Assembly: GCA_019347895.1 (NCBI GenBank)
Contig: JAHWKM010000008.1
Coordinates: 1 to 50,279 of the forward strand
Source of the DNA: Candidatus Parcubacteria bacterium
GTDB lineage: Bacteria > Patescibacteriota > Saccharimonadia > Saccharimonadales > 2-12-FULL-41-12
Reading direction: 5' to 3'
Length of the DNA: 50,279 nt
Part shown: in pieces, positions 30,819 to 38,964 of the stretch
Layout: every line of letters begins with the position of its first letter
Position numbering within the stretch: the first letter of the stretch is position 1
Notes under the pieces: model-generated
The model's input: only the letters and a program-made list of their open reading frames with translations
Database searches by the model: none
Told to the model about the DNA's origin: nothing
Position numbers and translations under genes: made by a program

Positions 30819-31388
30819 ATGATAGATAAAATAATAAACGAGTCAACTAACGCTGTGGCAGCTGCTATTAGCGGAGTCGATAATGTGCTTGACGCGCTGA
30901 CCGGCGCCGTAAGAGGGCAAGTAGTAAATGTATTACAAACCGCTGGAGAAGTAGGTACCACGACCGTAGAGGCTGTCGCCTCAGTGGCTGATGGAGCTAT
31001 AAGAGGCGCAGGCAATGTAGGCGCTTCGCTGACTGATACGGTATTTAACACCATGTCCGGCATTGTAGCCGGCGTTAGCCAAGTAGGCGGTGATGTTATC
31101 GGGGCTATCCGCGGCGGGGCAGAAGGTGTTATAAAGGCAACCGCCGACACGGGCGGAGACATTGGTTCTGCGGCTGTTTCAACTGTAGAAGGCGCCATTA
31201 AAGCAGCCGGAGACGTTGGAGTAGATTCCGCCCAGGCAGCCCAAGCAGCAGCTAGCGGAGTCCTTGACGCCGCCACTGAAGTTGGCGGAGACGCGGCCAG
31301 CAAGGCCAGGGAAGCATTGCTTTCCGCAGCCTCTCTTCCTAGAGACGTAATCGAGTCGGTTATTAGCGGCAGCGACGAAAAAAAATAA
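30819..31388 (+). CDS. Ala/Gly/Val-rich repetitive helical protein
   Basis: A 189-residue protein built of loose repeats of about 11-22 residues, for example DGAIRGAGNVGASLTDTV, GDVIGAIRGGAEGVIKATAD and EGAIKAAGDVGVDSAQAAQA. It has very few aromatic residues, no Cys and a charged end (SGSDEKK). The pattern is like phasin, LEA or apolipoprotein-type amphipathic helices that coat a surface such as membrane, granule or nucleoid. That is inference. The ATG at 30819 has AGGAG 8 bases upstream; an earlier in-frame start would run through the hairpin RNA and is rejected. Confidence 0.75.
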   Translation: MIDKIINESTNAVAAAISGVDNVLDALTGAVRGQVVNVLQTAGEVGTTTVEAVASVADGAIRGAGNVGASLTDTVFNTMSGIVAGVSQVGGDVIGAIRGGAEGVIKATADTGGDIGSAAVSTVEGAIKAAGDVGVDSAQAAQAAASGVLDAATEVGGDAASKAREALLSAASLPRDVIESVISGSDEKK

Positions 31389-31392
31389 ACTT

Positions 31393-31603
31393 ACAGCCTA
31401 CACACCACGCCTTTCCAGATCAAAGCAAGTTTGCTCTTGCAAGGCGTTCTTGGTCTTCGACTCTGAGGGAAGAGCTCTCAGGCTCAGACTCGAACGAGCG
31501 CCCAGCACATTTTTAGTTTCCGCTACTCTCAAGTAGTACCTTTGTACAACTTGTTCCGTTGCTCAACGAGAAAATGCACTGGGCACTCAAGTGCGGAGGC
31601 TGT
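31393..31603 (-). repeat. structured inverted-terminal element, copy B (full, inverted)
   Basis: Read on the minus strand it aligns along its whole length with copy A, plus a 45-base extra hairpin (arms 31456-31467 and 31483-31494). Its ends ACAGCCT and AGGCTGT differ from AACCT/AGGTT of the other copies but still pair, a compensatory change. An 18-bp internal stem (GAGTGCCCAGTGCATTTT with its partner) pairs with three G-U pairs. Its plus-strand end runs into the -10 box of the gene at 31615. Confidence 0.85.
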
Positions 31604-31614
31604 AATATTAATAC

Positions 31615-32004
31615 ATGATCAATGAATATGTAGCTGGTAGGGTTAATATAGGCGATGAAGAGATTAAGCACAGGCGCTTAACTTACGGATGGGGCGGGTT
31701 GACCTTAGCAATTGCCCTGTTCTTAATTTTTATTTTTTTTAATGTTTCCTTTTACACCTATTTATTATTGTTTTTCCCGATTTATATTTCTTTTATTGGC
31801 TTTTTGCAGGCACGCGAAAAATTTTGCATAGCTTACGGTAAATCAGGCGTTTGCAACGTTTCCGGTCAGGTCGGAGAGACAAGAGATGTCGTAGGTCGGC
31901 TCAATAGAAACAAAGACAGGCAAAAAGCTAGCAAAATGCTTGCGGTTTCTCTGACGGGTTCAGGAATCATTACTTTGGCGATAGCGGCTTTAAGCTCGCT
32001 ATAA
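31615..32004 (+). CDS. small integral membrane protein
   Basis: A 129-residue protein with about three membrane segments: LTLAIALFLIFIFFNV with YTYLLLFFPIYISFIGFL, and a C-terminal one (AVSLTGSGIITLAIAALSS). A soluble middle loop holds REKFCIAYGKSGVCNVSGQV and a basic stretch (RLNRNKDRQKASK). Two Cys lie in that loop. No family can be named with confidence. A TAATAT box (31603-31608) ends 6 bases before the ATG, so the transcript is probably leaderless. Confidence 0.75.
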   Translation: MINEYVAGRVNIGDEEIKHRRLTYGWGGLTLAIALFLIFIFFNVSFYTYLLLFFPIYISFIGFLQAREKFCIAYGKSGVCNVSGQVGETRDVVGRLNRNKDRQKASKMLAVSLTGSGIITLAIAALSSL

Positions 32005-32007
32005 ATA

Positions 32008-32037
32008 TTGACTACGATAACGCGCCCATGCTTTAGT
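32008..32037 (+). promoter_or_regulatory. promoter of a leaderless gene at 32045
   Basis: TTGACT (32008-32013), an 18-base spacer and TTTAGT (32032-32037), ending 7 bases before the ATG. Confidence 0.45.
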
Positions 32038-32044
32038 AATTACT

Positions 32045-32602
32045 ATGAACGATAGCGAAAAATTACGCGAAACAACATTCAGAAAAGGCTTAATCGGCAT
32101 ATGCAAGGTTCATTTCGCTCTTGTCGCGCTAATTATCGTGCAAATCATCCTTTATGACGCGTCGAAACTTATACCTCCCGAGGTAGTTTTAGACCGCTGG
32201 GTTGTCGCGTCCATGCTTTTAGCTATTACGGGTGCAATTTGGTATTTTGCCAAGAGTGAAAATGGCAATTTAACATTCTATAAATCTTTTCTTATAACCT
32301 TAATCGGCAGCGATATAGCGCTAGCTTCATATTTTGTCTATGACACGCGCGGTATGGCCAGCCGGGCAGTCCTTTTATACGTCCTGCCGATTATAATAGC
32401 CGGCCTTTTGCTAAGCCGCAGCGCATTGTTCGCGACGGCGATTTTATGTATTGCCGCTTATTCTCTGACGGCCGTCGGCTATTTTGTTTTGAACTTCAAC
32501 GAAGGCTACAAAGTAGAACTCTATGGGGAAGTGGGCTTCTACAGCGCCCTATTCTTAATAGTAGCCGGCCTCCTCGCAGCCATCCTCCACCCCCGCAAAT
32601 AG
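32045..32602 (+). CDS. six-helix membrane protein, function unknown
   Basis: A 185-residue polytopic protein with about six hydrophobic helices: HFALVALIIVQIILYD, VVASMLLAITGAIWYFA, FLITLIGSDIALASYFV, AVLLYVLPIIIAGLLL, ALFATAILCIAAYSLTA and FYSALFLIVAGLLAAIL. The paired-helix layout with short loops resembles the N-terminal sensor of membrane histidine kinases, but no kinase domain follows. It could be a stand-alone sensor-like or structural protein. It probably has its own leaderless promoter. Confidence 0.75.
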   Translation: MNDSEKLRETTFRKGLIGICKVHFALVALIIVQIILYDASKLIPPEVVLDRWVVASMLLAITGAIWYFAKSENGNLTFYKSFLITLIGSDIALASYFVYDTRGMASRAVLLYVLPIIIAGLLLSRSALFATAILCIAAYSLTAVGYFVLNFNEGYKVELYGEVGFYSALFLIVAGLLAAILHPRK

Positions 32603-32626
32603 GACTAGTGCATTAAGTTTTCTCAA

Positions 32627-32635
32627 TGGTATTAT
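32627..32635 (+). promoter_or_regulatory. extended -10 for a leaderless phosphatase transcript
   Basis: TG, one base, TATTAT (32630-32635), ending 9 bases before the ATG at 32645. Confidence 0.45.
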
Positions 32636-32644
32636 TATTTATCA

Positions 32645-33235
32645 ATGAATAGGGAACCAGTGGAGACAATTGTTGATAGTGATTTAATAATGGGTAGGCA
32701 CGCCAAGGCTTTATCTTCTTGTGATAGTGATGGAGCTATGGGTCCTGGCTTAGGTCAGCCTGCCGAAGATGAAGCGCGTTTGGTTGCAGACGAGCTTAGA
32801 GATTCTGGAGTCGATACCAGTAAGATATATTCTTCTGCGTTTACAAGAGCTGTAAAGACTGCAGAGGCTCAAATTGAAGATGGTTGTTCTGCTATAGAAA
32901 CCAATCCCGTTTTAAATGAAGTAGAAACAAGTTTGAGCCGTCATAAAATAGCTGCTTTATTGTTCTTAGGAATTGTTCCAAAAGAGTTTAAACAAGCTGG
33001 AAGGGTAGTGCTAGAAGCTATTCAAAAAGGTAAAATTAGTGGCTACGCCATAAGTCATAATGGAACAATTGCCGGACTTCGCAAGGTTGTAGCTGATGGT
33101 GAGTTTGCTGGAGTTATGATAAAAGCGTTTACAGTTAAAGATGGTCTAATTATGCCCGAAAAACCTAGGACTAGACTTCGCAGATCTTTAGTAATGAAAA
33201 ACCTTGGCCTTGTCGCGGTTAAATTAGATACTTGA
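32645..33235 (+). CDS. histidine phosphatase superfamily protein
   Basis: A 196-residue phosphoglycerate-mutase-like phosphatase. The catalytic phospho-histidine motif, usually RHG, reads MGRHAKA. YSSAFTRAVKTAEAQ provides the second Arg and the later AISHNGTIAGLRKV gives the second catalytic His. The substrate is unknown; a small phosphorylated metabolite or protein phosphohistidine is possible. Codon use is more AT-rich than in neighbouring genes, a hint of a different history. It ends 40 bases from the convergent purB. Confidence 0.82.
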   Translation: MNREPVETIVDSDLIMGRHAKALSSCDSDGAMGPGLGQPAEDEARLVADELRDSGVDTSKIYSSAFTRAVKTAEAQIEDGCSAIETNPVLNEVETSLSRHKIAALLFLGIVPKEFKQAGRVVLEAIQKGKISGYAISHNGTIAGLRKVVADGEFAGVMIKAFTVKDGLIMPEKPRTRLRRSLVMKNLGLVAVKLDT

Positions 33236-33275
33236 GAAACCCGCCAAAAAAGTGTTTAAGCTGTAAGCCTATTAT

Positions 33276-34661
33276 CTAATTATGCCGACTGATAATATCT
33301 TTGGTTTTTTGGGCGGCTTGGCCGGTGTAGTATTTTTCCGGTTCGGAGATGATTTGTTTTTCTTTATCTGAGAATTTTTGCCAATAGCTGTCGGCTTCTT
33401 GGTCGGCCTCTATTACTTCGACCAGTGATTTACCGCTTTTTAGTGCTTCGTGGGCAAGGGCTTTGGATTTTTCGTGTGCCTGCGTGTGGCCGTACTTTTC
33501 CAATAATAAATAAAATGGTTCGGCGGCTATGGCTCCGCCTGTTAGTTTTAGGTTCCTTTGCATTGCCTCTTCATCGACTTCTATTTTATTCATAATTCTG
33601 TCCGTACGAGAAAGCATATTGCAGACAAGAGCGACGGGCAGCACATAAAAACGCGAGTTAGCCGAATCAGTCAGGTCACGCTGGTGGTCGCTTTGCAAAT
33701 TTTGGCTGGCGTTTAAAGCTTGAGCAAGGACTTGCTTGTTTAAGCTCACGACATTTTCAAAATTCCAGGGATTACGCTTGTGAGCCATGGTTGATGAGCC
33801 GGTTTGGCCTTCTTCAAATTTCTCGCGGATTTCGGCGATCTCGCTTCGCTGAAGGTTGCGCATATCATTACCGAGATTTGCCAAAATTCCTGACATGGTT
33901 TTGATTTCGTCAATAATTCTTACTAGGTTTTCCGGGGGAACAATTTGCGTAGAGTAGGGGGCAGGAGCCAAACCGACCTTATCAAGGACGGCTTTTTCAA
34001 AAGCTATTGGATCATCAACGAAAGTACTAAGTGCATTATAAGAACCGGTAGCGCCGGAGAATTTTCCACGCAGTTCATCCTTTAACCAGCGAAGAGCTTC
34101 AATGCTGTAACCTAAACGCTCAACATATTCTGCGACGGCAAAACCAAAAGTAATTGGTACGGCGTGCTGGCCGTGCGTGCGGCCGATTTGCGGGGTTTCG
34201 GCGTATTTTTCTGCAATTTTGCTTAACGTATTGAGCAAGTCTTTAGCACGAGGAATTAAGACGTTATCAATAACAGCCCGCATTTGAAGAGCATTGGCAG
34301 TGGCGATAATATCATAGCTGGTTGCGCCAAAATGGACGTACGGCTTAGCCTCATCGCTAATCCCGGTCTTTATGCAGTTAATCAGTGCCTTGATATCATG
34401 CCTGGTTGTTTTTTCCTCGGTATAGACTGTTTCGGCAGTAATTTTGCGGGCTGATTGCTCAATTTCTTCTGCCGCTTTACGGCTGCCTATACCAAATTCT
34501 GCCAAAGCGTACGCCAAAGCTGCTTCAACATATGCCTGGTAAGTTATCCGGGCTTCCTCTGACAAATACTTGGCGACTTCCGCGTCAAAATAGCGGCTAT
34601 CCAGCGGGTCAATTGACCCATAGCCCGGCTGGCTTGGTTCAGGTAAATCAAACGGCTGCAT
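33276..34661 (-). CDS. purB: adenylosuccinate lyase
   Basis: PurB releases fumarate twice in purine synthesis: SAICAR to AICAR, and adenylosuccinate to AMP. The 461-residue protein has ETVYTEEKTTRHDIKALI (His/Lys region), HFGATSYDI, GRTHGQHAVPITFG and the superfamily signature GSSTMAHKRNP. Length is normal. It overlaps the purC 3' end by 14 bases on the same strand, so the order is purC-purB in one transcript. Together they finish the pathway to AICAR present in this window. Confidence 0.97.
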   Translation of the reverse strand: MQPFDLPEPSQPGYGSIDPLDSRYFDAEVAKYLSEEARITYQAYVEAALAYALAEFGIGSRKAAEEIEQSARKITAETVYTEEKTTRHDIKALINCIKTGISDEAKPYVHFGATSYDIIATANALQMRAVIDNVLIPRAKDLLNTLSKIAEKYAETPQIGRTHGQHAVPITFGFAVAEYVERLGYSIEALRWLKDELRGKFSGATGSYNALSTFVDDPIAFEKAVLDKVGLAPAPYSTQIVPPENLVRIIDEIKTMSGILANLGNDMRNLQRSEIAEIREKFEEGQTGSSTMAHKRNPWNFENVVSLNKQVLAQALNASQNLQSDHQRDLTDSANSRFYVLPVALVCNMLSRTDRIMNKIEVDEEAMQRNLKLTGGAIAAEPFYLLLEKYGHTQAHEKSKALAHEALKSGKSLVEVIEADQEADSYWQKFSDKEKQIISEPEKYYTGQAAQKTKDIISRHN

Positions 34662-35625
34662 TGGTTTTCTCCTTAAGATATTTATTAACGCTATTTTCTA
34701 TTCTAGCCTCTATATTATCAGCTGGCGCTTTAATAAATTTTTCGCCCGTCATTTCTTCATATAATTTTATGTATCGCTCGGAGATCCGCATTAGAAATTC
34801 ATCTGTAAGTTCCGGAATATCCTGGCCGGATTTACCGCTGAAACCATGCGCAACCAGCCACTCGCGGACAAATTCTTTTGACAAATGTACTGGCTTGGTT
34901 TCAGATTTGCCAGCTATGTAAGTTTCATAACCATCACGATAAAAATAGCGGGAGGAGTCGGGCGTATGGACCTCGTCGATCAAAATCAGCTGTCCGTTTA
35001 AGCGACCGAATTCATACTTGGTATCGGCTAGAACCAAGCCGCGGTCTTTAGCCATTTCTTGACCGCGCGCGAAAAGCTTAAAAATATAGATCTTTAAGGT
35101 TTGCCATTCTTCCGGTGTTACTAATTTTTGGTTTAATATTTCAAATTCGCTAATGTCGTTATCATGGCCTGTTTCAGCCTTGGTTGAGGGCGTTAGTATC
35201 GGCTCTGCAAACTGGTCATATTCCTTCATACCTTCCGGTAAAACTACGCCGCAGATTAAGCGCTTACCGGCTTTATACTCGCGCCATGCATGCCCGGCTA
35301 AGCAACTTCGGATTACCCATTCAACCTTTACTGGCTCAGCATATAGACCGGCGCTGGCATTAGGGTCAATAGCAGCTTGAAACCAATTTGGCACAATATC
35401 GCTTGTAGCTGTCAAAAAATGTGCGGCCAACTGATTAAGAACTTGTCCTTTAAAAGGAATTTGCTTCGGCATAACTACATCAAAAGCAGAAATTCTATCT
35501 GTTGCCACTATGACGACGCGTTCATTCTCGAACGTATACACATCTCGAACCTTGCCGTGATAAACCCCTGTCTGGCCGGGAAACTTAAAATTAGTCCGAC
35601 TAAGGGTATTAGAGAGTTTATCCAT
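34648..35625 (-). CDS. purC: SAICAR synthetase
   Basis: PurC condenses CAIR with aspartate using ATP. The 325-residue protein starts MDKLSNTLSRTNFKFPGQTG then VYHGKVRDVY. It shows VATDRISAFDVVMP, VEWVIRSCLAGHAWREYKAG, LADTKYEFG and IDEVHTPDSSRYF. This is the longer (SAICAR-synthase/yeast-like) form, not the 240-residue Bacillus form. The start at 35625 is chosen because upstream codons run into the intergenic region toward purK. It is divergent from purK, with a 36-bp palindrome between. Confidence 0.95.
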   Translation of the reverse strand: MDKLSNTLSRTNFKFPGQTGVYHGKVRDVYTFENERVVIVATDRISAFDVVMPKQIPFKGQVLNQLAAHFLTATSDIVPNWFQAAIDPNASAGLYAEPVKVEWVIRSCLAGHAWREYKAGKRLICGVVLPEGMKEYDQFAEPILTPSTKAETGHDNDISEFEILNQKLVTPEEWQTLKIYIFKLFARGQEMAKDRGLVLADTKYEFGRLNGQLILIDEVHTPDSSRYFYRDGYETYIAGKSETKPVHLSKEFVREWLVAHGFSGKSGQDIPELTDEFLMRISERYIKLYEEMTGEKFIKAPADNIEARIENSVNKYLKEKTNAAV

Positions 35626-35674
35626 TATTAGGTTAATTATATAACAATCTCGCTTACGCCTCAAAACCAAAATC

Positions 35675-35710
35675 GTTAACAAATATGAGCGATCGCGCAT
35701 ATTTGTTAAC
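35675..35710. promoter_or_regulatory. 36-bp near-perfect palindrome between purC and purK, candidate operator
   Basis: Two 18-base half-sites (35675-35692 and 35693-35710) are complementary except at one position. The half-site starts GTTAACAAATATG and the centre is GCGATCGC. Its position between divergent purC and purK promoters is that of a shared repressor site. The element is seen; the role is inferred. Confidence 0.65.
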
Positions 35711-35721
35711 TCATAGGTTGA

Positions 35722-35751
35722 TTGAGGGATTGTACATATAGTTGGTAAGAT
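35722..35751 (+). promoter_or_regulatory. purK promoter, leaderless type
   Basis: TTGAGG (35722-35727), an 18-base spacer and TAAGAT (35746-35751) preceded by TG and one base (extended -10). It ends 7 bases before the ATG. Confidence 0.5.
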
Positions 35752-35758
35752 AATAACA

Positions 35759-36883
35759 ATGAATGCTAAAAAAACCCTCGGGATCGTCGGCGGCGGCCAG
35801 CTTGGCCGAATGCTGAGCGAGCCGGCTATAAAACTTGGTTACGGAGTTATTGTAGTTGACCCGACTGATAATTGTCCGGCCAAACAAGTCGGCGCGCGTC
35901 AGATTATAGCAGGCTTCAGAGATGAAAAAGCCATAAGAGAGCTGGCAAAAAATTCGGATTTTATAACTATTGAAAGCGAGCATGTTAATGTAAAAGCTCT
36001 TTCAGAAATTTTAGATAAAAAGGTTAATCCTAGCTCCCAAACTATTGAACTGATTCAGGATAAGTACAAACAAAAACAATTTCTAAAAGATAGCGGCCTC
36101 CCCGTTGCGGATTTTGTTGAAATAAACTCAGTTGAAAACGCCCGGTTAACCTTAGCTGGTTTCGGCGGAAAAATGATGCTGAAGTCAAAGACCGATGCTT
36201 TTGATGGACGAGGAAATGCTTTAGTTTCATCTGTTGAAGAACTGGATGCTGCTTTTTTGAGATTCGAAAAAAGAGAACTTTATGCCGAGCAAATCATTAC
36301 TTTTGAAAAAGAACTGGCCGTTATGGTTGCCAAAGATATCAAAGGCAATATAGTAAGTTATCCAGTGGTTGAAACGGTTCATAAGCGCAGTATTTGCATT
36401 GAAGTTTATGCCGCCGCTCAAATTGATGAACAAACAATCGAAAATGCCCGTCAAACGGCCGAAAAAGCCGTCAGCCTGCTTGATGGTGCCGGTGTTTACG
36501 GCGTGGAAATGTTTTTGAGCAAAAGCGAAATACTGGTCAATGAAATTGCGCCGAGAGTCCATAATTCCGGACATTACACTATGGATGCGTGTGCGACCTC
36601 TCAATTTGAGCAGCACATTCGGGCAGTGACGGAAATGGAACTTGGCAACACGGAAATGACTGCTCCAGCTTGTGTGATGGTTAATATTTTAGGTGAAAGA
36701 AACGGAGCTATAGCATTGACCGGAGTAGAAAAAGCCGAGGCTATCGATGGCGTTTCAGTTTATATATATGGTAAAACACCGACTAAAGTTGATCGCAAAA
36801 TGGGACATATTAACGCGGTTGCGGGTACAATAGAAGAAGCTAGAGAAAAAGCGCTAAAAGCAAGAAAGCTAATTAGTATTTAG
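35759..36883 (+). CDS. purK: N5-carboxyaminoimidazole ribonucleotide synthetase
   Basis: PurK carboxylates AIR with bicarbonate and ATP to N5-CAIR. The 374-residue ATP-grasp protein begins KKTLGIVGGGQLGRMLSEPA. It has KSKTDAFDGRGNALV (ATP-binding loop), YAEQIITFEKELAVMVAK, EMFLSKSEILVNEIAPRVHN and HYTMDACATSQFEQHIRA. Length and motif order are standard. It is followed 8 bases later by purE, the mutase that uses its product, so the bicarbonate-dependent two-step route is present rather than a one-step class II PurE. Confidence 0.97.
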   Translation: MNAKKTLGIVGGGQLGRMLSEPAIKLGYGVIVVDPTDNCPAKQVGARQIIAGFRDEKAIRELAKNSDFITIESEHVNVKALSEILDKKVNPSSQTIELIQDKYKQKQFLKDSGLPVADFVEINSVENARLTLAGFGGKMMLKSKTDAFDGRGNALVSSVEELDAAFLRFEKRELYAEQIITFEKELAVMVAKDIKGNIVSYPVVETVHKRSICIEVYAAAQIDEQTIENARQTAEKAVSLLDGAGVYGVEMFLSKSEILVNEIAPRVHNSGHYTMDACATSQFEQHIRAVTEMELGNTEMTAPACVMVNILGERNGAIALTGVEKAEAIDGVSVYIYGKTPTKVDRKMGHINAVAGTIEEAREKALKARKLISI

Positions 36884-36891
36884 GAGGCCAT

Positions 36892-37374
36892 ATGCCAGTC
36901 GTTGGAATTATAATGGGATCGAAATCAGACCTGGAAATAATGCAAGCCGCAGCCGATATTTTAGAAGAATTCGGGGTGGAGCATGAAGTAAGAGTCATTT
37001 CAGCTCATCGTACTCCGGATGAGATGAATGAATACGCCAAATCCTCCGCTGAACGAGGCCTGAAGGTTATTATAGCCGGCGCCGGCGGTTCCGCGCATCT
37101 GCCGGGGATGACCGCCTCGCATACAACTTTGCCGGTCCTAGCCGTACCGATTAAGAAAAACTCGCATGATCATGAGGCGCTATGGTCAAACATCAAAATG
37201 CCGCCAGGTGTCCCGCTAGCCACAATGCCAGAAAACGGCGCTAAAAACGCTGCCCTAATGGCAATCGAAATCTTGAGCCTAAACAACAGCGAGCTATTAG
37301 AGGGATATAAAAAATACAATCAGATCCAGCACGATAAGGTTCTTGCAGACGATAATTCAGTCAAAAATGCCTGA
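36892..37374 (+). CDS. purE: N5-CAIR mutase PurE (class I)
   Basis: PurE moves the carboxyl group of N5-CAIR to give CAIR. The 160-residue protein shows IMGSKSDLEIMQAAADILEE, VISAHRTPDEM (catalytic His), IIAGAGGSAHLPGMTASHT and MPPGVPLATMPENGAKNAAL. AGGAGG lies 6 bases before the ATG. The loop DHEALWSNI replaces the usual G-x-D-S-L. Its last 8 bases overlap the following HAD-like reading frame, and its stop is TGA. Confidence 0.97.
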   Translation: MPVVGIIMGSKSDLEIMQAAADILEEFGVEHEVRVISAHRTPDEMNEYAKSSAERGLKVIIAGAGGSAHLPGMTASHTTLPVLAVPIKKNSHDHEALWSNIKMPPGVPLATMPENGAKNAALMAIEILSLNNSELLEGYKKYNQIQHDKVLADDNSVKNA

Positions 37375-38223
37375 TCCGATAAAGGCTATTATCACAGACG
37401 TTGATGGTGTTATGGTTGGCAAAACAGAAGGTATTGATTTTCCTCTGCCTCGTAAAAATGTTATCGACAGATTAAAAAAGATTTCAAAAGACGATATACC
37501 AGTTGTCTTATGCACGGCGAAATTTGGAGATTCCGTAAAACAAATCGTCATTGAGGCAGATCTCCATAATCCGCATATTACAGATGGCGGCGCATTAATT
37601 ATTGACTACGTCGGTAATACTACAATTAAAAGCCATCTTTTAAACAATAAAATCGTAAATCAATTCACTGAAGAAACATTAAATTATGATATTTATACCG
37701 AAATCTATACGCCTATAAGCTACTTTGTTCAGAAATCTCAGTTGGGGAGTTTATTAACAAACGTATAAAAGTTATTCAATCCAAACCAAATTTAGCCGAG
37801 TCATTAGAAGAAGTAGTAAAAGTTAACGAAATCATAAAAATTATCTGTTTCGTCGAAGATAAGGACGTTCCAAGACTGGAATCTATAGCAAAAAAATATG
37901 AAAACAGCGTACATTATATTTGGTCGAGCCACCCATATTTAGAGCCGAAAAAAATTATGATTATTACTGCTCCCGGCGTTTCAAAAAAGCATGCTGCGGT
38001 TGAGATAGCCGAGTCTATCAATGTTCCTCTTCGGTCGATTTTGGGCATTGGTGACAATCTAGCTGACTGGCAATTTATGGAACTTTGCGGCTATACCGCG
38101 GCTATGGGTAATGCAACGGATGATTTGAAGGAACTTGTAAGCGCACGAGGCGACAAAGGATATGTAGGAAAATCCATAGATAAAAATGGAATTTTAGATA
38201 TATTGAATCATTATGCGCTATAG
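37367..38223 (+). pseudogene. HAD-superfamily phosphatase split by a frameshift
   Basis: From ATG 37367 the first frame encodes a HAD hydrolase start (KAIITDVDGVMVGKTEG with the catalytic DVDG) and ends at the TAA 37766-37768. The protein continues in the -1 frame: SEISVGEFINKRIKVIQSK from about 37729, through a helical cap region, to the HAD motif IV GIGDNLADWQFMELCGY and a stop at 38223. The shift lies near 37726-37738. The joined product of about 285 residues would be a normal Cof-like sugar-phosphate phosphatase. No classic slippery heptamer is visible, so a lost base, or a sequencing or assembly error, is more likely than programmed shifting. Confidence 0.75.
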
Positions 38224-38226
38224 AAT

Positions 38227-38296
38227 AACCACCTCCGCCAAGAACGGCTTGCAGAGTCTGGCTTTTCCAGGCTTGGAGAGTCGAGGTGCGTAGGTT
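38227..38296 (+). repeat. structured inverted-terminal element, copy C (short, diverged)
   Basis: Begins AACCACCTCCGCCAAGAACG and ends GAGGTGCGTAGGTT. The right end is identical to copy D; the left end has drifted but CACCTC/GAGGTG still pairs. It fills the gap between two HAD genes. Its terminal GTG (38286) is the likely start codon of the next gene. Confidence 0.7.
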
Positions 38297-38948
38297 CGAA
38301 GCGGTCATTTTTGATATGGATGGACTGATGGTGGATAGTGAGCATCTGCATTCGCGTTCCTTTGAAATTGTATTGAATAACCATGGTGTCAAGCCGGAAT
38401 TAAACGAATCCGGAATAATTCAAACGCTTGGAGTTGGCACTCCGAAGAATTGGGAAAAGCTTAAGGAAAAATATAATTTAAAAGATTCGGTCGAAAAACT
38501 GACGAGACAAAAGCACGACGCGTACGTAAAGCTTATCCCGGAAATCAGCGATATGCCGGGCCTTAAACCGCTATTAAAAGATTTGAAAAAATCAAAGATT
38601 AAACTAGCCGTCGCTTCAGGGTCCTCAAAGCACAATATAGACGAAATTTTAAATCTGCTGAATATTAAGAGTTATTTTGACGCGGTTGTTTCCGGGGAGG
38701 AGCTGGACAATGCCAAGCCGGCGCCCGATATTTTTTTAGAAGCTACGAAGCATCTAAACGTTACTCCGGCAAACTGCATAATTTTGGAAGACGCGCAGAG
38801 CGGAATCAAGGCTGGAAAGGCGGCCGGAGCCACAGTCGTAGCCGTACCGAATCGATTTAGCAAAAACCAAGACCTCTTTGAAGCGGATCACATTTTTAAT
38901 TCACTGGAAGATCTTTCGGCTGAGAAGCTAAAGAAATTGTTAGCCTGA
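38286..38948 (+). CDS. HAD-superfamily hydrolase, beta-phosphoglucomutase-like
   Basis: A 220-residue subclass IA HAD phosphatase or mutase. FEAVIFDMDGLMVDSEHLHS has the nucleophile Asp and is followed by a helical cap. LAVASGSSKHNIDEIL (motif II Ser), VVSGEELDNAKPAPDIF (Lys) and IILEDAQSGIKAGKAAGA (acidic pair) follow in order. The VDSEHLH sequence after motif I fits phosphoglycolate or beta-phosphoglucomutase-like members; the substrate is not settled. The start GTG at 38286 is formed by the end of repeat copy C, with no separate ribosome site except the AGAG/GAGG of the repeat. Confidence 0.9.
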   Translation: MRRFEAVIFDMDGLMVDSEHLHSRSFEIVLNNHGVKPELNESGIIQTLGVGTPKNWEKLKEKYNLKDSVEKLTRQKHDAYVKLIPEISDMPGLKPLLKDLKKSKIKLAVASGSSKHNIDEILNLLNIKSYFDAVVSGEELDNAKPAPDIFLEATKHLNVTPANCIILEDAQSGIKAGKAAGATVVAVPNRFSKNQDLFEADHIFNSLEDLSAEKLKKLLA

Positions 38949-38957
38949 TGATACAAT
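38949..38957 (+). promoter_or_regulatory. extended -10 for a leaderless transcript
   Basis: TG, one base, TACAAT (38952-38957), ending 7 bases before the GTG start at 38965. Confidence 0.5.
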
Positions 38958-38964
38958 CTAAGAA

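Noticed and set aside
30812-31303. Minus-strand open frame across the Ala/Gly-rich gene
   Set aside because: Pro/Ala/Ser/Thr-rich shadow of the repetitive plus-strand gene, without a ribosome site of its own.
37726-37740. Programmed -1 frameshift in the HAD gene
   Set aside because: No X-XXY-YYZ slippery heptamer, no following stem-loop or pseudoknot is apparent; a simple indel explains it better.
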